DNA of 64,000 nucleotides from Rhodococcoides kyotonense (GTDB lineage Bacteria > Actinomycetota > Actinomycetes > Mycobacteriales > Mycobacteriaceae). Under the pieces are notes generated by a model. The model was not told the DNA's origin. It worked only from the letters and a program-made list of their open reading frames with translations, and searched no databases. A program made the position numbers and the translations under genes. The DNA is taken from contig NZ_FZOW01000001.1 of assembly GCF_900188125.1 (NCBI RefSeq), positions 339,368-403,367 on the forward strand, given 5' to 3'. Positions 8,351 through 16,630 of this stretch are shown in pieces (positions within the stretch are counted from its first letter, which is position 1; every line of letters starts with the position of its first letter).

Positions 8351-9616
8351 TCAGGCGGCGCGTGCGCGAGCCAGCGCGCGCACGATCGGGTAGCCGACGA
8401 GAATTCCCACCGACCCCCACGCGATGCCGCCCAGTTCCACGGATCCGACGGTCAGCGTCAGGTCGCCGATTCCCGCAACGAGCGCCGCGGCCACGACCAT
8501 CAGGTTGACGGGATCGGTGAAGTCGACCTTGTTGTCGAACCAGATACGAACACCCAGCAGGCCGATCAGGCCGTACAGGACCAGCGTCGCGCCGCCGATG
8601 ACCCCGGACGGGACGGTGAAGACGAGCGCTCCGAACTTCGGCGAGAAGGCCAGGATCACCGCGGTGGCCGCAGCGACCCAGTACGCCGCGGTCGAATAGA
8701 CCCTGGTGGCTGCCATGACGCCGATATTCTCGGCGTACGTCGTCGTTCCGGATCCACCTGCCGCGCCGGCGAGAGTGGTGGCCAGGCCGTCGGCGATCAG
8801 TGCGTCACCGGCGAGGTCGTCGAGCGATTTGCCGGTCATGGCCGACACGGCCTTGACGTGTCCGACGTTCTCCGCGATCAGCACGATGACGACGGGCAGG
8901 GCGATGAGTACGACCGAGAGTTCGAATGTCGGTCCGCGGAATTCGGGGACGCCGATCCACGATGCGCCACGCAGGGCATCGAGGCGGGTCTGGTCGATCT
9001 CGCCGAGCACAGCTGCGAACACCCACCCGATCACGACGCCGACGAGGATGCCGAGTCTGCCGAGCAACCCAGGCCCGGCGACCGTGACGAGAAGGATCGC
9101 AACGAGCGTGACCGCGGCGACGAGAGGTTGCGCCTCGAACGACGACGTCGCCGCCGGGGCGAGGTTGAGTCCGATGAGCACGACGACGGCACCTGTGACG
9201 ACGGGAGGCATGACTGCCTCGATCACCCGTCCACCGGCGAACTTGACGATGAATCCGACTGCAGCCAGCACGATTCCGACGCTCATGACGGCGCCGAGCT
9301 GCGCCGCCGGACCGTCGGCTTGTGCCGCGCTGAGCGGTGCGATGAACGCGAACGACGACCCGAGGTAGCTAGGAATCCGACCGCGGGTGATCACCAGGAA
9401 CAGTGCGGTACCGATGCCCGAGAACAGCAGTGTCGTGGTCACCGGAAACCCGGTGACCGTCGGAACGAGCAGCGTCGCACCGAACATGGCGATGACGTGC
9501 TGCATGCCGATGCCGATCGTGCGCGGCCACGACAGCCTCTCGTCCGGTGCGACGACCGCTCCTGCGCCGACCGTCTTTCCGTTGCCGTGCAGGGTCCATC
9601 CGAAGTTTCGACTCAC
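8351..9616 (-). CDS. NCS2-family uracil/xanthine permease
   Basis: A 421-residue protein with about 12-14 membrane segments. It has NCS2 features: QHVIAMFGATLLVPTVTGFP near the N terminus, SYLGSSFAFIAPLSAAQA, the substrate-site helix LIAENVGHVKAVSAMTGKSL, and GGSGTTTYAENIGVMAATRVYS. The YAENIGV motif resembles uracil transporters (UraA) more than xanthine permeases, so proton-coupled uracil uptake is the most likely activity. The start is GTG (9614-9616). No riboswitch or purine/pyrimidine genes are nearby to refine the substrate. Twenty-three bases separate it from the stop of ptsI on the same strand. Confidence 0.85.
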   Translation of the reverse strand: MSRNFGWTLHGNGKTVGAGAVVAPDERLSWPRTIGIGMQHVIAMFGATLLVPTVTGFPVTTTLLFSGIGTALFLVITRGRIPSYLGSSFAFIAPLSAAQADGPAAQLGAVMSVGIVLAAVGFIVKFAGGRVIEAVMPPVVTGAVVVLIGLNLAPAATSSFEAQPLVAAVTLVAILLVTVAGPGLLGRLGILVGVVIGWVFAAVLGEIDQTRLDALRGASWIGVPEFRGPTFELSVVLIALPVVIVLIAENVGHVKAVSAMTGKSLDDLAGDALIADGLATTLAGAAGGSGTTTYAENIGVMAATRVYSTAAYWVAAATAVILAFSPKFGALVFTVPSGVIGGATLVLYGLIGLLGVRIWFDNKVDFTDPVNLMVVAAALVAGIGDLTLTVGSVELGGIAWGSVGILVGYPIVRALARARAA

Positions 9617-9639
9617 AAGGACAGAATCCTAGAGGGCGA

Positions 9640-11325
9640 TCAGTTCAAGATCGCAGCAACCGCCGCACGAGCGGCAGTCGCGCTGTCTGCACGCACTGCC
9701 GCGGCCGCCGCTTCCGTGCACTTGTCGAACGTGACGGTCGAGAGCTTCGCCCCGACGTGCGCGACGGCTGCGGACGCCGCCGACAGCGACGTGATCCCGA
9801 GTCCGACGAGCACGCATGCGAGAAGCGGATCAGCCGCTGCCTCACCACACACTCCGACGGGCTTGCCCACGGCGGCACCGGCTTTCGCCGTGTGCGCGAC
9901 CAATGCGAGCACGGCAGGCTGCCACGGATCGGTCAACGCGGCGAGCTGTGGAGACATCCGGTCGGCGGCCATCGTGTACTGCGCGAGGTCGTTGGTTCCG
10001 ATCGACAGGAAGTCGACGTGTTCGAGGATGTGCTCGGCCAGCAGGGCTGCGGCGGGAACTTCGATCATGACGCCCGGCTTCAGGCCACGCTCCCGCACGT
10101 CGGCTGCGAATTCGGCGGCCTCGGCGGCAGTGGCGATCATCGGTGCCATGACCCACGGGCTCGAGTTCGTCGCTTTCGCGGCGGCTGCGATGCCGTCGAG
10201 CTGGCGGTGCAGAATGCCACGATCCTGCTCGGCGATGCGGATTCCTCGGATACCGAGCGCGGGGTTCGCCTCGTCGGCGTGATTCGCGAAGCGCAGCGGC
10301 TTGTCCGATCCTGCATCGAGGGTTCGTACGACGACCTTGTGCCCGGCGAACGCGTCGAGCACCTGCCCGTAGATCTCGGCCTGCTCGTCGACGGTCGGTT
10401 CGGAATCACGGTCCAGGAAGCACAGTTCGGTCCGGAAGAGTCCGACGCCATCGGCCGCTGACGTGCGGGCCGCTCGGGCGCCTGCGCCGTCCTGGACGTT
10501 CGCGAGTATGTCGACGGCATGACCGTCCGCCGTCGTTCCGGGGCCGCTCCACTTCGAGACGAGCTCGAGTTCCGCCTTGGCCGCAGCGACCAGTTTCACG
10601 GCCTCGTCCGCATTCGGCTCGAGCACGATGTCACCGGTCTTGCCGTCGACGAGCGCACTGACTCCGGCCGGAACCTCGTCGAGTCCGTGCGCGGCCACGA
10701 TGCACGGAATCCCCAGCTGCCGAGCGATGATCGCGGTGTGACTGGTAGGCCCGCCGAGTGACGTCGCGAGGCCGACCACCAGGGTGGCGTCGAGACCTGC
10801 GGTGTCGGCGGGCGCGAGGTCGTCGGCGAACAGAATCGACGGCACCGTCGGGACGGGTACGCCGGGCTCGTCCAGTCCGAGAATCTCGGCGATCACGCGG
10901 TCACGGATGTCGCGAAGGTCGGTGACGCGCTCGGCCATGAGCCCGCCGAGCTTGAGAAACATCGACGCGATCTGTTCGGTTGCGGCCGTGGTCGCAGCCG
11001 TCGCTGCACTGCCGTTGGCGATGAGCTTCTCCGCGGCTTTGAGCCATCCACGATCCTGCGCCATCGCCGCGTTGGCCGCCAGGACCTCGGAGGCCGCGCC
11101 CGACGCGAGTTCGGCACGCCCCCGAAGTCGGGCCGCCACCGTCGCGGCTGCCTCGCGGAAACGTTCGAGCTCGGTTCCGCGCGCGGCCTCGTCGACGACG
11201 GAGGTGTCGGCGGGCCGTTCGGGGCGCTGTCCGGGCCTGATCACCGGGCCGTAGCCCACTCCGGGGACGACGGGAGTACCCCGCAGCACCGTCTCCCGCG
11301 AATCGGATCGAAGCGATCCCGTCAT
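9640..11325 (-). CDS. ptsI: Phosphoenolpyruvate-protein phosphotransferase (PTS enzyme I)
   Basis: A 561-residue enzyme I, the first step of the sugar phosphotransferase chain: it takes phosphate from PEP and passes it to HPr. The phospho-histidine is His196 in LGGPTSHTAIIARQLGIPC. The PEP-binding barrel shows GVGLFRTELCFLDRDSEPTVDEQ, the arginine-containing LGIRGIRI and the C-terminal catalytic region GVCGEAAADPLL. The ATG at 11323-11325 is preceded by GAGGAGG. The frame is open upstream but the overlap with the promoter region argues against a longer protein. It is divergent from fruR-fruK-fruA-ptsH, whose HPr and EII are its partners. Confidence 0.95.
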   Translation of the reverse strand: MTGSLRSDSRETVLRGTPVVPGVGYGPVIRPGQRPERPADTSVVDEAARGTELERFREAAATVAARLRGRAELASGAASEVLAANAAMAQDRGWLKAAEKLIANGSAATAATTAATEQIASMFLKLGGLMAERVTDLRDIRDRVIAEILGLDEPGVPVPTVPSILFADDLAPADTAGLDATLVVGLATSLGGPTSHTAIIARQLGIPCIVAAHGLDEVPAGVSALVDGKTGDIVLEPNADEAVKLVAAAKAELELVSKWSGPGTTADGHAVDILANVQDGAGARAARTSAADGVGLFRTELCFLDRDSEPTVDEQAEIYGQVLDAFAGHKVVVRTLDAGSDKPLRFANHADEANPALGIRGIRIAEQDRGILHRQLDGIAAAAKATNSSPWVMAPMIATAAEAAEFAADVRERGLKPGVMIEVPAAALLAEHILEHVDFLSIGTNDLAQYTMAADRMSPQLAALTDPWQPAVLALVAHTAKAGAAVGKPVGVCGEAAADPLLACVLVGLGITSLSAASAAVAHVGAKLSTVTFDKCTEAAAAAVRADSATAARAAVAAILN

Positions 11326-11383
11326 GTGTCCTCCTCGTTCCCTGTGTGTGGCTCGGCCCGCGTTTCCGCCGGCGTTGTGATCG

Positions 11384-11442
11384 AGATTACTCGTTGGTCT
11401 TGACATGTCAACAGATACGGGCGTAAAACAACATAAACCAAC
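11384..11442. promoter_or_regulatory. Divergent ptsI / fruR promoter region with shared -35 palindrome
   Basis: The palindrome TTGACATGTCAA (11400-11411) supplies a consensus -35 hexamer in each direction. Leftward, TTGACA (complement of 11406-11411) is followed after 16 bases by TAATCT (complement of 11384-11389). Rightward, TTGACA (11400-11405) is followed after 18 bases by TAAAAC (11424-11429). An inverted pair GTTGGT (11393-11398) and ACCAAC (11437-11442) brackets the region and is a candidate operator for the DeoR-type FruR. Confidence 0.6.
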
Positions 11443-11464
11443 AGCGATTTGGAAGGAGGCGCAG

Positions 11465-12232
11465 GTGTACGCAGAAGAACGGCAACAGTCGATTGCAGAG
11501 CTCGTCAGCACCCGAGGCCGCATCTCCGTCGCTGATCTGTCTATTGCCTATGGCGTCACGACCGAAACCGTGCGACGCGATCTCGCCGTGCTCGATCGAC
11601 TCGGCATCGTGCGTCGTGTCCATGGCGGAGCGGTTCCCGCATCGGCGCTGACGGCCACCGAGCCCGGCGTCGGCGAGCGTGAATACACGCGCGCCGAACA
11701 GAAGGATGCGATCGCGAGTGCGGCGCTCGACTACCTGCCGCCGACCGGTGGCAGCGCGGTCCTGGACGCCGGGACCACCACCGGGCGGTTGGCAGCGCTC
11801 CTCGGGACCGACCGCGAACTGACGCTCGTCACCAACTCCGTGCCGATCGCCGCCCGAGTCGCTCCGCTTACCGGAGTGAATCTGCGGGTACTCGGTGGTC
11901 GTGTTCGTGGAACGACGCAGGCGGCCGTCGGACCGGAGGCGCTGCAGGCACTCGAATGGCTGCGCGTCGACGTCGCGTTCATCGGCACCAACGCACTCAG
12001 CATCGGCCACGGCCTGTCCACGCCCGACAGCGACGAGGCCGCCGTGAAGCGAGCCATGGTGACGTGCGCCAATCACGTCGTGGTTCTCGCGGATTCGTCC
12101 AAGATCGGCCGCGAGCACCTCGTCAGTTTCGCGAGGCTGGACCACATCGACGTTCTCGTCACCGACGGCGACATCGAGGACACCGATCGTAAGAGTTTGA
12201 CCGACAACGGAATCGAGGTGGTGATCGCATGA
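11465..12232 (+). CDS. fruR: DeoR/GlpR-family regulator of the fructose PTS
   Basis: A 255-residue repressor. The N-terminal winged helix reads RQQSIAELVSTRGRISVADL then TTETVRRDLAVLDRLGIVRR. The sugar-phosphate-sensing domain has DAGTTTGRLA, VTNS, GGRVRGTTQAAVGPEA and the C-terminal DSSKIGREHLV. Family members release DNA on binding a sugar phosphate, here probably fructose 1-phosphate or fructose 1,6-bisphosphate. I chose the GTG at 11465 because AGGAGG lies six bases upstream; the frame is open 60 bases earlier without such a site. Its last codons overlap fruK by four bases (ATGA), so the two are translationally coupled. Confidence 0.9.
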   Translation: MYAEERQQSIAELVSTRGRISVADLSIAYGVTTETVRRDLAVLDRLGIVRRVHGGAVPASALTATEPGVGEREYTRAEQKDAIASAALDYLPPTGGSAVLDAGTTTGRLAALLGTDRELTLVTNSVPIAARVAPLTGVNLRVLGGRVRGTTQAAVGPEALQALEWLRVDVAFIGTNALSIGHGLSTPDSDEAAVKRAMVTCANHVVVLADSSKIGREHLVSFARLDHIDVLVTDGDIEDTDRKSLTDNGIEVVIA

Positions 12233-13245
12233 TCGTCACACTGACAGCGAACCCGAGCATCGACAGAACCGTCGTACTCGACTCGGAACTGGTTCGCGGC
12301 GGCGTACATCGCGCGAGCACTACGTCTCAGGACCCGGGAGGCAAGGGCGTCAACGTCGCGCGGGTGCTCACGAGCGCAGGTGTTCAGGCGATGGCCGTGC
12401 TGCCCGCATCCACGGGTGACCCTCTGCTCGAGGCGCTCAACTCGGCCGGAGTTCGCTACTGCGCGGTCCCGTCCGACGGTCTCGCTCGCACCAACATCAC
12501 GGTCAGCGAGCCGGGCGGAACGACGACGAAGATCAACGAGCCCGGATCGCCGCTGAGCGTCACGACACGAGACGCACTGTTCGACACGATCCTCGATCTC
12601 GGACGCGATGCAGCGTGGGTAGCTCTGTCCGGATCGTTGCCGCCGGGAATTGCGGGTGGCTGGTACGCGGATCTCGTTCGGGCACTGCGCACTACCTCGT
12701 GCAAGGTCGCCGTCGACACGTCCGACGAGCCTCTGTCGTCGCTCGCGACGTCGTTTCCCGAGTCGGCACCTGACCTGATCAAGCCGAATTCCGAGGAGCT
12801 CGCGCAACTGACCGGCGTCGACGCCGACGAGTTGGAGCGTGCCGCATCGGCGGGGGACCCGACCGCAGCCGTCGAGGCCGGCCGCATCCTCCTGACACGG
12901 GGTGTCGGCAGTGTGCTCGCGACACTCGGCAGCGCAGGCGCAGTCCTCGTCACGTCCGACGGCGCATGGTTCGCCAGTCCCCCACGAATCGATGCCATCA
13001 GCACCGTCGGAGCGGGCGATTCCTCTCTCGCGGGCTACATACTCGCCGACATCGAACGCTGCTCGCCCGCGGACCGACTGCGCCGCGCAGTTGCCTTCGG
13101 AACCGCAGCCACTGCACTTCCGGGTACGACACTGCCGACCCCGGATCAAGCACGCCCAGAAGCAGTCACCGTGCACGCACTCGACTCGCCCTCCATCAGT
13201 AACTCGTCCAGCACCATCCCCTCCAGTTCCTCGACACTCTCCTAG
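12229..13245 (+). CDS. fruK: 1-Phosphofructokinase
   Basis: A 338-residue PfkB-family kinase that phosphorylates the fructose 1-phosphate delivered by FruA to fructose 1,6-bisphosphate. It has TLTANPSIDRTV at the N terminus, the substrate-binding PGGKGVNVARVL (about residues 37-48), IKPNSEEL and the C-terminal ATP/anion-hole motif TVGAGDSSLAGY with catalytic Asp264. Its start overlaps the fruR stop. The last 25 or so residues form an unusual serine-rich tail (SPSISNSSSTIPSSSSTLS) beyond the normal fold. fruA starts eight bases downstream with an AGGAG site. Confidence 0.93.
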   Translation: MIVTLTANPSIDRTVVLDSELVRGGVHRASTTSQDPGGKGVNVARVLTSAGVQAMAVLPASTGDPLLEALNSAGVRYCAVPSDGLARTNITVSEPGGTTTKINEPGSPLSVTTRDALFDTILDLGRDAAWVALSGSLPPGIAGGWYADLVRALRTTSCKVAVDTSDEPLSSLATSFPESAPDLIKPNSEELAQLTGVDADELERAASAGDPTAAVEAGRILLTRGVGSVLATLGSAGAVLVTSDGAWFASPPRIDAISTVGAGDSSLAGYILADIERCSPADRLRRAVAFGTAATALPGTTLPTPDQARPEAVTVHALDSPSISNSSSTIPSSSSTLS

Positions 13246-13253
13246 GAGCCGTC

Positions 13254-15314
13254 ATGTCCACACCCACCAACGATCCCGCGATCATCGCGGAGGAGCTCAT
13301 CCTCCTCGATGCGGACCTCGGCGAGTCCAAAGATGGTGTCATCTCACGACTTTCCGAGACGCTTGCCGCCGCAGGCCGGGCGACCGAGGCCGAGTGGCTG
13401 CGCGATGCGGCACTCGCCCGCGAGGCGCAGTCCGCAACAGGACTGCCCGGCGGCATCGCGATCCCGCACTGCCGCGCAGACGTCGTCACCTCCGCGTCGC
13501 TCGGTTTCGCGCGCTTGAATCCGAAGGTCGACTTCGGTGCACCCGATGGTCCCGCCGACCTCGTGTTCCTCATCGCCGCTCCCACCGGAGCAGGATCGGC
13601 GCACATGAAGTTGCTGTCGAGCTTGGCACGTGCACTCGTCAAGCCCGAGTTCGTCGCGTCGCTGCGCGCTGCCGCGACTCCGGCCGACATCGTCGCGCTC
13701 GTCGACGGCGTCATCAACCCGGCACCGAAGGCCGCACCGGCCGCTGCACCTGCCGCGTCTACTGTGCCCGCTTCGGAGACCGCTCCTGCCACACCGGAAC
13801 CCGCAGCTACGACGGCCGACGCGCCCAAGCACATCGTCGCCGTCACCGCGTGCCCCACCGGAATCGCACACACGTACATGGCCGCCGATTCACTCGTCGC
13901 CGCAGGTGAGCGTGCCGGCGTCACGGTGCACGTCGAGACGCAGGGTTCGAGCGGTAGCACTCCGCTCGACCCCTCGGTCATCGCGAGCGCCGAGGCCGTC
14001 ATCTTCGCCACCGATGTCGGTGTCAAGGGCAAGGAACGTTTCGCGGGTAAGCCCGTCGTCTCGTCCGGCGTCAAGCGCGCCATCAACGAGCCCGACGTCA
14101 TGGTCACCGAGGCACTGCGCGCGTCGTACGACCCGAACGCGGCTCGCGTCTCCGGTACCGCCGCCTCCACGGACGGAAGCAGCAGCGGCGCAGGTGAACT
14201 CGGCTGGGGAACCCGGATCCGGCAGATCCTGCTGACCGGTGTGAGTTACATGATCCCGTTCGTCGCGGCCGGTGGTCTGCTGATCGCGCTCGGATTCCTC
14301 CTCGGCGGCTACGAGATCTCCGGCGTAGCCGAGGACATCGTCGTCAACAACTCCATCACGTCGCTGCCCGACGGCGGACTGACCGCCTACCTCGGCGCCG
14401 TTCTGTTCCAGATCGGTGCGTTGTCGTTCAGCTTCCTCGTACCGGCGCTGGCCGGCTACATTTCGTACGCCATCGCCGACAGACCGGGTCTTGCACCAGG
14501 TTTCACGGCAGGTGCCGTCGCGGTGCTCGTCGGAGCAGGCTTCATCGGCGGCCTCGTCGGTGGTCTGATCGCCGGCTTCGTCGCTCTGTGGATCAGCAAG
14601 TGGCGCATCCCGACCGTCCTGCGCGGCCTGATGCCCGTCGTCATCATCCCGCTGTTCGCGACGCTCATCGTCGGCGGAATCATGTTCCTCGTACTCGGCA
14701 AGCCGCTCGCCGCGATCACCAGCGGTCTCACCGACTGGCTCAACGGTCTGAGCGGAAGCTCCGTCGTCATCCTGGGCATCATTCTCGGCCTGATGATGTG
14801 CTTCGATCTCGGTGGCCCGGTCAACAAGGCTGCCTACGCATTCGCGACCGCAGGACTGTCGGTCACGGACACGGCGTCGCTGCGCATCATGGCCGCCGTC
14901 ATGGCTGCAGGCATGGTGCCCCCGCTCGCTCTCGCACTGGCGTCGGCACTTCGCCCGAAGATCTTCACCGAAGCCGAGCGCGAGAACGGCAAGGCTGCAT
15001 GGTTCCTCGGAGCAGCCTTCATCTCCGAAGGCGCCATTCCGTTCGCGGCAGCCGACCCGCTGCGCGTCATCCCCTCGATGATGGCCGGTGGTGCCGTCAC
15101 CGGTGCACTGATCATGGCGACCGACGTCACACTCAGTGCCCCGCACGGTGGAATCTTCGTCTTCTTCGCCATCGGCAAGCTCGTCTGGTTCCTCGTCGCA
15201 CTGGCAGCAGGAACCATCGTCTCGGCACTGCTCGTCGTGTTTGCCAAGCAGTTCGTCAAGGGTAAGAACGCTCCGACCGAAGAAGCGCTCGACCCCGACG
15301 TCGTCGCTGCCTGA
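13254..15314 (+). CDS. fruA: PTS fructose transporter, fused EIIA-EIIB-EIIC
   Basis: A 686-residue membrane permease that imports fructose and phosphorylates it to fructose 1-phosphate. Domain order is A-B-C. EIIA (about 10-150) has the phospho-site His72 in AIPHCRAD. An Ala/Pro linker (155-190) follows. EIIB (about 191-290) has the phospho-cysteine Cys200 in VTACPTGIAHTYMAADSL. EIIC (about 325-675) carries some 8-10 membrane segments and the conserved GGPVNKAAYAF and ISEGAIPFAAADP regions. Phosphate arrives from PtsI through HPr, encoded by the next gene. It has AGGAG before the ATG and belongs to the fruR operon. Confidence 0.95.
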   Translation: MSTPTNDPAIIAEELILLDADLGESKDGVISRLSETLAAAGRATEAEWLRDAALAREAQSATGLPGGIAIPHCRADVVTSASLGFARLNPKVDFGAPDGPADLVFLIAAPTGAGSAHMKLLSSLARALVKPEFVASLRAAATPADIVALVDGVINPAPKAAPAAAPAASTVPASETAPATPEPAATTADAPKHIVAVTACPTGIAHTYMAADSLVAAGERAGVTVHVETQGSSGSTPLDPSVIASAEAVIFATDVGVKGKERFAGKPVVSSGVKRAINEPDVMVTEALRASYDPNAARVSGTAASTDGSSSGAGELGWGTRIRQILLTGVSYMIPFVAAGGLLIALGFLLGGYEISGVAEDIVVNNSITSLPDGGLTAYLGAVLFQIGALSFSFLVPALAGYISYAIADRPGLAPGFTAGAVAVLVGAGFIGGLVGGLIAGFVALWISKWRIPTVLRGLMPVVIIPLFATLIVGGIMFLVLGKPLAAITSGLTDWLNGLSGSSVVILGIILGLMMCFDLGGPVNKAAYAFATAGLSVTDTASLRIMAAVMAAGMVPPLALALASALRPKIFTEAERENGKAAWFLGAAFISEGAIPFAAADPLRVIPSMMAGGAVTGALIMATDVTLSAPHGGIFVFFAIGKLVWFLVALAAGTIVSALLVVFAKQFVKGKNAPTEEALDPDVVAA

Positions 15315-15347
15315 CCCGTACATTTCCCAGAACATCAGGAGAATCAC

Positions 15348-15605
15348 ATGCCCAGCACCACCGTCACCGTCGGATCCGCCATCGGCCTGCACGCACGTCC
15401 CGCAGCGTTGATCGCCGAGGCAGTCGCAGAAGCAGGTGTCGACGTCACTCTCGCGGTCGAGGATCAGGAACCGGTCGACGCCGGATCTGCGCTGATGATC
15501 ATGACCCTCGGCGCAACGAAAGGCACCGAGGTGATCGTCGAGAGCGACGATCAGGCGACGCTCGACAAGATCGCGGGCCTCGTGGCCTCCGACCTCGACG
15601 CCTGA
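15348..15605 (+). CDS. ptsH: Phosphocarrier protein HPr
   Basis: An 85-residue HPr, the small carrier that moves phosphate from enzyme I (ptsI) to the EIIA domain of FruA. The active site is His15 in GLHARPAALIA. A serine, Ser47 in SALMIMTLGA, occupies the position phosphorylated by HPr kinase in Firmicutes; in actinobacteria that regulation is usually absent. CAGGAG lies seven bases before the ATG. It closes the fruR-fruK-fruA-ptsH operon. A short inverted repeat, AGCTGA-TCCG-TCAGCT (15605-15620), spans its stop and that of the convergent gene, but is too short to be called a confident terminator. Confidence 0.95.
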   Translation: MPSTTVTVGSAIGLHARPAALIAEAVAEAGVDVTLAVEDQEPVDAGSALMIMTLGATKGTEVIVESDDQATLDKIAGLVASDLDA

Positions 15606-15614
15606 GCTGATCCG

Positions 15615-16625
15615 TCAGCTACGCCGCCGGGCAAGCCCGAACGCGTAGACCGTCGACACCAAAGCAAGCACACCGGCGGCGGCTATCGCACCGAAGGACC
15701 ATCGGCCACCCGATGACGTCTCGGTCGATGCCGTCGCCGGTGGCGGCTCCACCGCCGTCGTTGCACCACGCAGTATCTCGATGGGAGGCAGCATTCCGCC
15801 CGCTGCCTCCGACGCCACGAGCAGAGCGCCGTCGTCGTCGAACGCGACCGCCTCACCCTGTGGCTGCGACGGAAGTGCGACGACGACGGGATCGGTATCG
15901 AGCGCAGCGACGACATCACCGTCAGGCACCGCGAACAGATATACGTCGGTGTAGGTCCGGACCGCCGCGACGTTCCCGTCGGCGCTGACCGCTCCACCCG
16001 TCGCGAGAATCGAACCCGTGATGAACGGTGGACCGCCGGGTGTCTCGGTGCGCTCGAATGTGCGCTCCCCCAGCCGTTTCAAAGGCGTCGGACCGGGCGA
16101 TGCGAGCTGGTCGACGCTCTCGTCGCCTGCCGGAACGTAGATTCCGCTGACCCCCGACACTTCCTTCGTGACGATCACCGGGCGACCGCCTGGTTCGATC
16201 AGCAGGGTTTCCGCGTCTTGCGGGCCGTCCGGGTACGTCAGTCGATGGAGTTCGCCCTGCCCGGTCTCCGGGTTCATTCGCGTCAGCGCGACCGTGTCCC
16301 GCCTGCGCAGATTGTCGCCGGTGTCGGACAGCCAGAGATTCCCGCCGTACGACGCGAGGTCCTCGACGTCGTACGGATCCACCGGAACGTCGAGCCATCG
16401 AGTCACTGCACAGGTGGAATCCAGCACAGCCACACGATGATCGGTTCCACTGTCCCCGATCGCATAGAGCTCGCCGTCGACGGAGGTCAGGCCCGACAGC
16501 TCCTCGAGGCCCGGATCCGACGGGACGCACAGTGTGTCGAATTGCCGAGCCTCCGGTTCCGCCTCCGCAGTCGCCGGAACGAGCATCAAAGCCCCGACCA
16601 TGCCGGCGACGGCGACCGCCCTCAT
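15615..16625 (-). CDS. Secreted, C-terminally anchored protein of unknown function
   Basis: A 336-residue protein. The first 22 residues (MRAVAVAGMVGALMLVPATA) look like a signal peptide. Repeated blade-like segments follow (LSGLTSVDGELYAIGDSGTD, YDVEDLASYGGNLWLSDTGD, GEAVAFDDDGALLVASEA), resembling a beta-propeller. Near the C terminus there is a membrane helix (WSFGAIAAAGVLALVSTVYA) followed by GLARRRS, so the propeller-like domain would sit outside the cell, tethered to the membrane. I do not recognise a named family. It starts five bases after the hflX stop on the same strand, so it probably belongs to the hflX operon. Confidence 0.6.
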   Translation of the reverse strand: MRAVAVAGMVGALMLVPATAEAEPEARQFDTLCVPSDPGLEELSGLTSVDGELYAIGDSGTDHRVAVLDSTCAVTRWLDVPVDPYDVEDLASYGGNLWLSDTGDNLRRRDTVALTRMNPETGQGELHRLTYPDGPQDAETLLIEPGGRPVIVTKEVSGVSGIYVPAGDESVDQLASPGPTPLKRLGERTFERTETPGGPPFITGSILATGGAVSADGNVAAVRTYTDVYLFAVPDGDVVAALDTDPVVVALPSQPQGEAVAFDDDGALLVASEAAGGMLPPIEILRGATTAVEPPPATASTETSSGGRWSFGAIAAAGVLALVSTVYAFGLARRRS

Positions 16626-16630
16626 CGAAG

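Noticed and set aside
7673..10282. A long rightward open frame of 869 codons across the acyl-CoA dehydrogenase, NCS2 permease and ptsI genes
   Set aside because: It is antisense to three clearly recognised genes, its product is Arg/Asp/His-rich without any family pattern, and long antisense frames are common in G+C-rich codon-biased DNA.
15605..15620. Terminator between ptsH and the convergent secreted-protein gene
   Set aside because: The stem AGCTGA/TCAGCT is only six bases and lies over the stop codons; too weak to call.
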